Part shown: positions 54,523 to 64,000 of the stretch, in pieces
Layout of the letters: every line of letters starts with the position of its first letter
Numbering within the stretch: the first letter of the stretch is position 1
Source: Anthopleura xanthogrammica
Lineage: Eukaryota; Cnidaria; Anthozoa; Actiniaria; Actiniidae
DNA: 64,000 nucleotides
Assembly (NCBI GenBank): GCA_964019055.1
Contig: OZ025224.1
Span: forward strand, 6,710,194 to 6,774,193
Direction of reading: 5' to 3'
Program-made: the position numbers and the translations under genes
Notes under the pieces: generated by a model
Database searches by the model: none
Told to the model about the DNA's origin: nothing
The model's input: only the letters and a program-made list of their open reading frames with translations

Positions 54523-55321
54523 TGCTCCCAACAAATTCCTAACGTTTTCTCAACTTTTGGAGCTCAGTAAAGATTAATATCAAAATATGTAGTTCTCCGA
54601 TAACCAGTGTAGTTATCAGTACCCATGGTAGATCAAATATGTAGCGAAAACATAAAGAAAATATAAAAAGCACAGCTTCACATCGACATGGTGAATTACT
54701 TCATCTTGATGATTCAATCCATCCAAAATAAGAATAAGCTCGACTAGGAAACGATTAGATATCGATTAGCCGATCTACTGGTTATACGTCAATAACATTT
54801 CGGATGTCTTCCGAGTCTCCTCCGAGCGTGAATCAGCAATTTTTGACATCTCGTTGTTGTTTTTTTCTTCTTCTAAATTTGAAGTAAAAATACTGACTTT
54901 CTTAAGTATTAATAAAAAAGATTAACAAGTATGATTTTGGATAATTTTTTTTGGGCAGAAACAATTTGAGAATTCAAGGGCCCTGGAGGGTAGAGCACCC
55001 ATGGGAGAATTTCTTGGTCTAAATTCTCACTTGATTATAATAATACATAGTATTTTTTTAATTTAACATATATTGTCTCATATAAGTTGAACTTCAGGAT
55101 TCTCCTTTGGAACAAACAGAGATCCTGTGGGCCCAGCGGCTCTGGGTTCCCTGTTTCCCTGCCTACGATGACTTACGAACATACTCCGATGTGATTCCGA
55201 TAAGTTCCCGAAAGTTGGTCGAAAGCATCGGAAAACGCCGGTATAAACAAAGTCGACAAGTACAGTCCGAAGTGCACTCTGTGCAAAGATTCCATGCGTA
55301 ACGTTTCTAAAAAGTCTGGTC
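54523..55321. promoter_or_regulatory. Head-to-head intergenic region between VPS13D and the SDR gene
   Basis: The 799 bp between the two divergent start codons must hold both promoters and both 5' leaders unless upstream non-coding exons exist elsewhere. It contains no clear MITE or SINE, unlike nearly every other stretch of this length in the window, which fits functional constraint. I see no convincing TATA box placed for either gene. The distribution of UTR and promoter within it cannot be settled by eye. Confidence 0.5.
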
Positions 55322-58300
55322 ATGGAGATTTGGGTTTTGTACTTAATACTCTTCATCCAAGCCGTTTTATTCATTCTCTACTTCACTGGGATGTGGGATG
55401 TGGTAATATTTTTCCAGGTTTTGCTTCGCATCTTTCTTTATGTCCTCGAGTCCTTCATCAGCTACTTTCTTCCAGCAAGGCGCAAAAGTCTTCGAGGTGA
55501 ACGGGTACTTATTACGGGGGCAGCAAGCGGGATTGGTAGACTTACTGCAATAAATCTGGCTAAAGAAGGTATTTACTACGAATTTTGTTGTTTTATTCAT
55601 GTAGCTACAAAAATAACCAGCCATGGGTCAAAGACACCATGGAGGTCATCCCATGGCCCATCCATGGCCGATCATGTGAGATTACAAAAATGCCTACAGT
55701 AGATTTGTTGTTTTCTGTAATATAGTACATTGAATTCTAGGCCTAATATCTTAAAACTTTTCAAGAATCGAAACGAAAGAATCGAATTTTTGTGACATTT
55801 TTAGACCACAACTTAGGGATCTAATGTTCATATGCACGAGCTCATGTATGATACATTTTGAAAACAGGGGAATTTCGATTTATTTATTTATTTATTTATT
55901 GTATTTCTTTGTTTTCCACCTTCCTTTTTTTACCTTTACTTCTTTATTCAGAACATTTTTTTCCATTTTTGACCCCCACTTATGGATTTAACAGAATAAA
56001 AAATAGGGAAATTTTAATTTTTCTTTCCTATCCTTTATTCATTTTTTCCATTTTTCTTTTCTTTCTGTTTCTGTTTTGTTTTGTTTCATTTATCGAATTG
56101 TCTTTATATAACTAGTTGTAGAATAAGTGCAATGAAATTTTCACTTCTATATTTTTCTTCCATTTTTCCATTTTCTTTTCTTTCATCTTTTAATTTATAG
56201 CATTGCCTATAAACAGCCTTAAAATGAATGCAGTGAAATTTTTTTTTTTCATTTTCTTTCTTTTTTCCTTTTCTATTTTCCATTTTTTTGTCAGAAAAGC
56301 TCAATCCTCTTTGAAATAAATATTGTTTGTTATGTCTTGATTAAATTCTAATAGTTTCCAAGCAGATGCTCTTGAATATGCATACTAAGTACATGTTTGA
56401 TCACACATAACATCTTCCCTCCAGGCAGTATATGACTGCTGTATCTTTTTTCATTTATTCTATGTTAATCATCTTTTCCTTGAAAATGTTTTTGATTTGA
56501 TTTTGATTTAATTTTTTCACTCTTTTTTTCATACCTTTTTGTTAACTCTTGTATTCCTCAGCCGTATGTACGTCCACGGTTTTTGAAATACTTTCATTAC
56601 TTATTATATGGGATGGGAGTATTTAGTAAATAAACCCCTCCTGGCGGCTGGGATATCGGCTGATAATGTCCGAGGATGAGAAATGGTCCGAAAAAAGAAC
56701 ATTTGGCCGAGAAGCAAAGCTTCGAGGGCAAATGTGATATTTTGAGGACCATTTCTCATCCAAGGACATTATCAGCCGATATTCCAGTGAGCCAGAGGGG
56801 GTTTATTTATCTTATAACCCAACGACTTCACTGAAATGAATTCAGCAAACTGCATCGACTCGTAATCTCCAGAATTTTCAAAAAATAATTCTCTCTCGTC
56901 TCCAAGCTAGATATAAAAACAATTATTTTGGTAAATGAAAGCTGTTTGACATTGAACTATTCTATTGTTTGACATTTGTTGTCGAATTCTTTGTTGGTTT
57001 TTAGTAGTTTATAAAAACAATTTCGAAAACAAACCAAAAACTTCATTCACGAAACATGGATGCTTACCATTGAAGACATTTACAGTATATTTTGTTGATT
57101 TTTTCGTGTTTCCTGGCGTAGTTTTCTCAACCAGTCTTTGTATTTTACTCTCACTTGTTTGTAAAAACCGAGTTTCTTTGTTTTCCGTGTTTTCCGTGTT
57201 TTTTCTTTTCTTTTTTAACGTTTTTACCTTCTGCTGGACGAATATCACTTCGGACGGGGGATATCGCCTGATACCCGTCCTGCACGTGACCCATTTGAAC
57301 CAATGACAGCGCGCGAAAATTCATCGTTGGGTTATAAATATATATATGTGTGTGTACCTATTTCAAAAAAGATTGTCAGAGCCAAAAGTGATAGGCAATA
57401 TAGGAGATAAGTGATAGGACTCAGATAGGAGATTTCCAAGATCAAAGAATAGCTGAAATGCATGACTGGTGTTTTTGCTTTTTATTTTCATTTCTGATGT
57501 TCATTTTGACACAGCTGCTTGATTTAAGGGGGTAGGGTCACATGACTTGTTGTTGCAAAAGGCCTTTTTGTTTCTGTCTTGGCCATGGAATGACCTCGCT
57601 ATATCTGTATCTCCTTTGGCTCCAACAACCTTTGAAATAGGTGCAGATACCATTTAATTTATGCCATACCAAGCTGTCACCTGCCTACTGTGTTTTGCTA
57701 TATCTAACAGAATAATACTTAAATTACTTCCAAGTTTTGTTTGAGTTTCCTGGCCTTTTAGTTTAATTGGTTCTTTAATATCTTTGTTTCTCCCCTATGT
57801 GGCTCCTGTCTTTTAATCTAGAGTGTTTGATGGAAGCCTTAGGGCTTGTTTTGATAGTAAGATTGAAGATGATATGTTCTTTAGCTCTTCCTTTCTTGAT
57901 AGTAGATAAAAAAAATCGATCAAAATCCTTCAGCTATTAGTTTATGAAAATAAGCTTTGGTTAAAAGACATGCAGCCAAAAAAAGTCAAATTAGATCAAC
58001 ATTATTATTCTATTACAGACTGTTTATTTATTTTATTTTATTTGCAAATTATGTACAATATTTACAAGTTAATACTCATGTATATTACAAAAAGAAAAAA
58101 AGAAAAAAGAAAAGAAAAAATTTCTGTAGAAATGAAAACAAAAAATACATCTAATCAACATATATATAAATTAACATCAAGCCCACATATTACAAGAGAG
58201 AACAACACTCCAATTAAATTCTGTTCATATGTTGGAAGGGAAATAGGCCTGAGTTTTAAATATGGAGCCCCAGACTCTCAACCCCAAAAAGATACCCCTT

Positions 58301-61300
58301 ATATACCTTTTTGCTCGAAAAGTTACCCCTTTTATATACCTTTGAAGAAAAGCTACCCTTTTCTATATCAAAACTCACAAACTTCCACCCCTTTTCTATA
58401 CCTGCAGCCTGAAAAAGGTACCTCTTTTTCTAGAGGATTCAAAGTTTTGGTTGGGGGGAGGGGGGGGTTCGATTGCTATTAACCCCTGAACCACCAAACC
58501 AAAAAACAAAAAAAAACTGAGGGAAATCAAAAAACAAAAAATAAGAATTTTATATTATACAGTATATTACAACATTATCAATTGCGGTTTAGGGGGTTCG
58601 GATGAACTCTATGAACCCCCACTAGATCTGCATATATCTGCCATTTATACCATTCAAACCAATCAAACCATATTTTCGTTGCTTCAAAATCTTTTAGGAT
58701 GTAAGCTTGTCATTTGGGATGTCAATGCTGAAGGTCTGAAGTCTGTTGCCGAAGAGATCAAAGCAGTAGGAGCTGAAGTCCATTACTATGTCTGCAACTT
58801 GTGCAAGCGAGAAATGATCTACGAGGTGGCTGATAGAGTAAAGAAAGAAGTAGGGGATATAGATATCTTGATGAACAATGCAGGAGTGGTTAGTGGGAAG
58901 AAGCTGTTGATGTGCAGCGATGAAGAGATTACTAGAACATTTGAAGTCAATGCTCTCGCACATTACTGGGTAAGTATGAGAATTATAATGGCAAATTTTA
59001 CCTAAAATATTTAGTATATTGACATGGACTATTTAACATTTACATGTAGACCTGAATTAAGCCCAAATTGTCTACTTAACAATTAGTCCTCGAGTCAGAA
59101 TGGTCTACGAGTCAATAGCCTATGAGGCCGAAGGCCAAATGGGCTATTGACTCGTAGGCCATGAGGGCTAGAGGTCTAATTGTTTTAGTAAAAACCTACT
59201 AATCGGTCCAATAAAAGGATGCAAAAAGTTTTGGATTTTGCTTTAAATATATTTTTTTTGGTTTTCAAAACCGGCGCTTTTCGCTACTAGAGGTCTATCA
59301 CTAATAGACCCCTAGTAGCTCAGCCAATCACAGGGCTCGATTGGTGATAGACCATTAGTAGGTTTTTTCTAAAAGTCAATAGCCCATACATGGCTGGAGG
59401 CTGAATTATTTTTTTTTAATAGTGGGATACAAATTCAGTAAAAAAATATTGCTTTCCAATTTGTACTAGCTAGTGATAATCCACAGTGAATAGCCCAAGG
59501 ACTAGTACCTAAAAAAGTTAGTGTTGAGCCCTGTTGATGTTGGTAGGTTTGGTTTGCAACTTTTTTTATGCCATTTTAATTTACTTTTCATTAATCCAAC
59601 AGACTATCAAGAGCTTTCTTCCACACATGTTGGAGAAGAACCATGGACATATTGTTTCTACGGCCTCAGTTGCTGGTCATTTTGGTCTGGTCGGATGTGC
59701 TGATTATTGCGGGTCTAAGTTTGCAGCCGTTGGACTCATGGAGGCGCTGCAGCGTGAGGTCTATTCCATGGGAAAGACAGGGATCCATTTCACAACTATA
59801 TGTCCTTCATTTATTTCAACTGGAATGTTTGAAGGTGTAAAATTAAAGTAAGTATACGCCAGGTTTGAGTCCCACTGGACTCAGTGTTGTGTGTGACCAT
59901 TAACTATGGTGTGACTGAGTAGCGACTATTTGTTGCCCGGGGGGAGACTGGAGACTCCGGGGGTAAAGTATCGGGTATGCTCGTCATATCTCTTAGGGGT
60001 AAAAATCAGCGATTTGGTATCTTTTAGGGTCTTAAATTTGAGGTTTATCAAATCAGCACTTTCTGGTATCTTTTAGGGTGTTGAAAAAGGAATTAGCCCA
60101 TCGCATAATAACGCAATATGTATACCTACGTAAACTCAGATTATTACTCAAGGAAAAACATTTCAAAAGCCTTTAGTTTTTAATAGTATTATTTTTGTGG
60201 TATCTCTAAGGGGTTAAAATTTGCCAAGCTACGCCCTTTTGAAAACATTTGCGGTATCTTTTAGGGGTATTTTTTGGAAATTTCCGACTAGCATACCCGA
60301 TACTTTACCCCCGGAGCCCCCCCCCCCGGGGGGTTTGTTGGTTCTTTCCGAGGGTTTTTCTCTGGCTTCTCCGGTTTTCCTCCCTCTACAAAAATCAACT
60401 TCTAAACTTCTTCTTACTAGAGTTTTTTTACAGCAGTTTTTTTCATCTAGGCCCTCTTAAATCGAACAGTCCTCTTCGCAGTTCTCTGTGCCATCTTGAA
60501 AGTTAGTCATGCCTTTTGAAGGAGATGAATGGTGAGCTCATAGTGATTGTAGTCTCTATCATTGCAAGTTCACTCACTGTTCGTCTCGCTTCAATGCAAA
60601 GGCATGGCTACCTTTCAAGATGGCGCAGATAACTGCAACAAAGGAGACTGTTTGATTTAGAAGAACCTAGATGAAAAATACTCTGACTGCTGTGTAATTC
60701 TATTTACCCTAGCACAAAATCTACTCTACAGACTTATTTTTGATAAAGATAAACTAAGCAAATGTTTTTGTCCAACATACTTATTTTTCAATAATAAATT
60801 TTTGTATGTAGATTTTATGGTAAAACTAGTCACAAAATAAACGACGTTTCGGTGTTCATCGAACACCATTATTTTAACTTATTTTTGTCTCGTTTACCAT
60901 CAACAGATACCCTTCTCTACCCGGTCTCCAGGTGCTTACTCCACAGAATGTTGCTAATAGCATTGTTGATGCCATCAAGAAAAACCAGATGATGTTGTTA
61001 ATACCTTTCTTAGCTAATATTAGCATTTTAGCCAAGGGGTAAGTCGAGCATGCCACTTTGTTTATTTGACATCGATTGCAGGAACCGTTTTCGCTGGTGA
61101 TGGATTTTTGCGTCGATTTTTGAAAAACATAAATTTTGTCTTCTAAAAACACATTTGTCCAGTTAATCTTGGTGTCCTGAATAAAACTCTACAAGTTAAT
61201 CCTTTACCATTTTTGACAATGGACAAAATCGCCACAATAATCGCCAGTGTAAACGGGCCTTTAGAGGCTCGTGTTTAAGCTCGAAGCACAGCGGAGAACC

Positions 61301-62608
61301 AACAAGCATCTCTACTCAGATGCGACACTGAGTTCGGAAATCAAACCCTGGTCGCATTGGTGAGAGGCGGCAAATGAGCGGCGCACACTATGGGTACACT
61401 ACCCTGTGGCCCAGACAACTCCAGAGATCAAGTGTTCTCCAGCTCTTTGGCTTACGTTCATCAATTTTTTAATAAAATCATCCTAGTCAGCACTGTTGCT
61501 AACACACCTCTGGCGCGGGCCCTGTCAATCATAAAGCACAATAACACTGTACGCACATGCACTTTTGATTGGCAGCTACTCATACATCACAGAATTCTGT
61601 CCAGTGGTGAACGAAAAACAAACCGCATTTCAGCGGGTGAGAACATCACGCCATTGCCAGATAAGTTGAACTTCGTGGTCATACGATGGAAAACTTGTAG
61701 CGCGCAACTTTGTAGGATTAGATCTCAATTCTACATGGACGGCAAAACGGTGCAACTGTTGCGCGCAACTATTCCTGCTATAAAACTGTGAGTTAATGAA
61801 CGCTACCTAACCCTGACCAGCGGTACACCAAAATAATTCTGTTTAATTGGCTAAAAACAACATAACACACGACAGAACTAGTTGCGCTCAGCATTCATCG
61901 CAAAAGTAGATCTGTATTCCATCGGTCTGCAATCGTTTGCGCATAATAGTTATAGAGGTGGAAACACTGTGAAATTTCATGGTTGCCAGCAACAGTTGCG
62001 CCGTGTGTCTACGCCTTTGGATGACATCAAACTCCCCCTCGCAGTAAGACTTTGGACACCAGCATAAATAGAGATTATCACATGTTAAGAGCCTGATATC
62101 GTTTTTATTCACGAGTTTCCCGTCATATCGCGAACAAGCGAGTCCGCGAGCGAGTGAGCGATATGACGGGAAACGAGTAATAATTTGTTTATTACACATT
62201 AAGGGTCGATTATATATTATTATATATCGTGAACGAACGAGTGAGAGATAATATCAACACGAGAAGATAAAATTCGTATCTCCAAGCGGCCATGTAATCT
62301 GTTTATTATATGAAATCTTCAATGAAAAATAATGGAGAATTTGAGACTTGCTGAGCAAAAAGTCGAAATTTGACACCACCAGTGTTGATATAAATTGTAT
62401 CCCCACTGGCCACTGGTGGTAGTGGGGATATCAATTTTATCATTTTGATGTCACTCAATATCAAGCTCTATTTCACATAATAAAATAACGTAATATGTTC
62501 TACATTGTCAACAGAATACTGCCCACCAAGGCGAGTGATTTGTTGCTTCGTTTCCTTGGAGCCGATGCTGCTATGGATACGTTTGTTGGGCGCCAAAAGA
62601 AAGCTTAG
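55322..62608 (+). CDS. Short-chain dehydrogenase/reductase, SDR16C type (RDH10/DHRS3-like), 5 exons
   Basis: Coding exons: 55322-55568, 58698-58969, 59603-59847, 60907-61038, 62515-62608, all GT-AG and in phase, giving 329 residues. Two hydrophobic N-terminal segments (about residues 4-50) anchor it to the membrane. The NAD(P) site TGAASGIG is at 65-72, a structural NNAG at 142-145, and the catalytic YCGSK (Tyr208, Lys212) follows IVSTASVAG. The end, FLGADAAMDTFVGRQ, resembles the C-terminus of RDH10 and DHRS3. Relatives oxidise or reduce retinoids or steroids at the ER or lipid-droplet surface; the exact substrate cannot be told from sequence. An acidic residue after the second strand (WD at 89-90) favours NAD(H) over NADP(H), as in RDH10. 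Intron 1 (3.1 kb) is T-rich and full of MITEs. Confidence 0.94.
56610..57340. mobile_element. Hairpin MITE next to a TIR element (ATAACCCAACGA ends)
   Basis: About 56625-56815 is a large hairpin (AAACCCCTCCTGGCGGCTGG, GATAATGTCCGAGGATGAGA and complements). TATAACCCAACGA at about 56814 pairs with TCGTTGGGTTATA at about 57323-57337, outlining a second element of about 520 bp. Confidence 0.6.
57355..57650. mobile_element. MITE with CCTATTTCAAAAAAGATTGT end
   Basis: Arm ACCTATTTCAAAAAAGATTG, complement GGCTCCAACAACCTTTGAAA near 57630. A fragment is at 45355-45400. Confidence 0.6.
57660..58690. other. SDR intron 1, second half
   Basis: AT-rich. It contains a run of ACCCCTTTTATATACC-like units at about 58285-58430 and A-rich tracts at 58080-58140 and 58500-58550. 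No coding exon was recognised before exon 2. Confidence 0.5.
59078..59371. mobile_element. MITE, near-identical to 33034-33326
   Basis: Same ends and internal hairpin as the 33034 copy, in the same orientation, in SDR intron 2. Confidence 0.85.
59956..60316. mobile_element. MITE with CGGGGGTAAAGTATCGGGTA ends
   Basis: CCGGGGGTAAAGTATCGGGT at the left and ACCCGATACTTTACCCCCGG at the right, about 360 bp, with several TATCTTTTAGGG units inside. Flanked by fragments of SINE sequence on both sides. Confidence 0.85.
60461..60657. mobile_element. Family E MITE
   Basis: ATCGAACAGTCCTCTTCGCA to ACAAAGGAGACTGTTTGAT, with a TGCCATCTTGAAAG arm. A reverse SINE body fragment precedes it (60340-60410). 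Confidence 0.75.
61265..61410 (-). mobile_element. SINE copy in SDR intron 4
   Basis: CTCGAAGCACAGCGGAGAAC followed by GAGTTCGGAAATCAAACCCTGG and a GTGAGAGGCGGC head segment. Confidence 0.65.
62070..62480. mobile_element. Second copy of the composite hairpin element
   Basis: Repeats CACATGTTAAGAGCCTGATA and TTATTACACATTAAGGGTCG from 2745-3050 in the same order, with an internal deletion, followed by a GTTGATATAAATTG/AATTTTATC hairpin before SDR exon 5 (62515). Confidence 0.7.
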
Positions 62609-62820
62609 GAATGCAAATGACGAAACTTCTGTACATGATAGCTGCTTTAACGTCTAGGAGATCACAAGAGTCGAGCTAATAGCCATGAATGGCCAATGTT
62701 CTTGAGCTCGAAATTCTAGCACAAAGCATGATGGGAAAGTGAGTCCTTACGTTTTTTCCGTCGGCGCCTCTGAAAAATTCATCAGATAATTCAATTCAGT
62801 TTTCCTTTTTATTATACGGA

Positions 62821-62826
62821 AATAAA
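62821..62826 (+). promoter_or_regulatory. Probable polyadenylation signal of the SDR gene
   Basis: Canonical AATAAA 213 nt after the SDR stop codon (TAG at 62606). It is the first such hexamer downstream and no other gene is seen nearby, so it is the likely 3' end. Confidence 0.5.
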
Positions 62827-63289
62827 TGGATTTCAACAGACGAAAATAACAGAGTATTTTGTTTTCTGATAGTTCCTTTGGTTTCTCTGTTCCATTTTTT
62901 TACATGACTCAGTTTCCCAGAGTGCTTTGTGACCTTTGGCGGACATTCCCTAATAAAGCCATTCAATCCTGTTATGATACACCCCTTTCAATATTATCTT
63001 TGCTGAGAGGGTGAACAGGAAAATGCAAAAGAATTGACACAAATTACATCGAGAACTATCGAGTGTGGTTTCTTTTTTTATTCTCCTTTTAGCCCAGCAT
63101 CCGTCAAGATAGTTTTTGAACGGAGTGTATTCTGAGTCCCATCCCGATATTAGTTTGAACCAAGCCTAAAGGACTTCCCTGGATGCCTGTATAATTTTAT
63201 GTGAACTCACGAATATACAATATATATCTTATCGTTAATCGAATATTATATTATGATTATATGTGTTTCCACTTATATTTAAATATCTA

Positions 63290-63815
63290 AATTTGTTTGT
63301 GAATACTCTTTTCGTCTCATTTTGTGTATCTGGCTTTTAAACTTTTGCTTGTTTAAAAATAAAAAAAAATTTAAAAAAAAAATTTAAAAAAATAAAAACA
63401 ATGATTTGTAAATGACAGGATTTTTAAGAAAATTCATTGATAAAATTAATCCAAGTGTCCAAGGTGGGCCCATAGCTGAAATCAATCAGCTTGTCTAATG
63501 CTATCATCCTGCCAAGTTTGGTGCCTTTAACCCAAAGTGCACAATTCGACCATGTTTTTGCACCATATTGCTGGACTAATACAAATAAGATAATCTAAAA
63601 GTGATAGAATAGGTGGCTAAGTTGTTTTCAATGCAGCTTCTTTTCTAAATTTGTTTGTGAATACTCTTTTCGTCTCATTTTGTGTATCTGGCTTGTAAAC
63701 TTTTGCTTGTTTAAAAAAAATAAAATAAAAAAAATAAAATAAAAACAATGATATCGATCTGTAAATGACAGGATTTTTAAAGAAAATTCATTGATAAAAT
63801 CCAAGTGTCCGGAAC
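63290..63815 (+). repeat. Direct repeat, about 170 bp, two copies 350 bp apart
   Basis: AAATTTGTTTGTGAATACTC begins copies at about 63290 and 63645; both pass through an A-rich centre to ACAGGATTTTTAA and CCAAGTGTCC. No gene is seen between 62830 and 64000. Confidence 0.85.
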
Positions 63816-64000
63816 TACCTTAATGTTTTAATCTGGCTTTCGTGTATAACCCATTCCTTAACCTGCTTGAGGGCCTGAACCAACCTCTCGGCGGGCTAAT
63901 CAAAGGGTGAACAGGGAGATGGATGCTCATAGTAATGTTCAGGTACCTAGGTGAGCATGCATCTTAGACACACTGAGGCAGTTTCGGTCCTTAGAAACTG

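Noticed and set aside
1..64000. CRISPR array or prokaryotic operon
   Set aside because: The tandem arrays lack spacer/repeat alternation with unique spacers, and the genes are clearly spliced animal genes.

Overview
This is eukaryotic (animal) DNA, most likely from an anthozoan cnidarian such as a stony coral or sea anemone. The reasons are genes with many short exons, closest resemblance to animal proteins, a very high density of small inverted-repeat elements, and a tRNA-headed SINE family of a kind I associate with coral and anemone genomes. The species assignment is an inference from style, not from a marker gene.

Three host genes are present. (1) Most of the window (318-54522, minus strand) is one gene, the orthologue of VPS13D, a bridge-like lipid-transfer protein. 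I could place 63 coding exons, from the start codon at 54522 down to the ricin-B-type domain at 318. Every splice phase agrees, giving 11,239 nt (about 3,746 codons) with no break. The C-terminal ATG_C/PH-like end lies beyond position 1. The UBA domain that distinguishes VPS13D from other VPS13 proteins is in one exon at 15645-15823. (2) Nested in a VPS13D intron on the plus strand is a single-exon sulfotransferase-family gene (34590-35321). (3) Downstream, head-to-head with VPS13D across about 800 bp, is a five-exon plus-strand gene for a membrane-anchored SDR16C-type retinol/steroid dehydrogenase (55322-62608, 329 aa).

The introns are packed with repeats: several recurring MITE families with long inverted ends, SINE copies, and large tandem arrays. 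The arrays include about 750 bp of (GAAC)n at 16443-17190, a GACAAG/15-mer array at 19242-19768, a 48-bp minisatellite at 12681-13388, about 1.1 kb of CAG/CAA/CAT triplets at 39705-40835, and a 103-bp minisatellite at 37871-38390 built from the end of a VPS13D exon. Many arrays and SINEs touch splice donors.

The most unusual item is a young Tc1/mariner-type element at 33358-34163. Its near-identical long terminal inverted repeats flank an open frame for only the paired-type DNA-binding domain of a transposase, with the catalytic domain missing. It lies about 430 bp upstream of the nested sulfotransferase gene.
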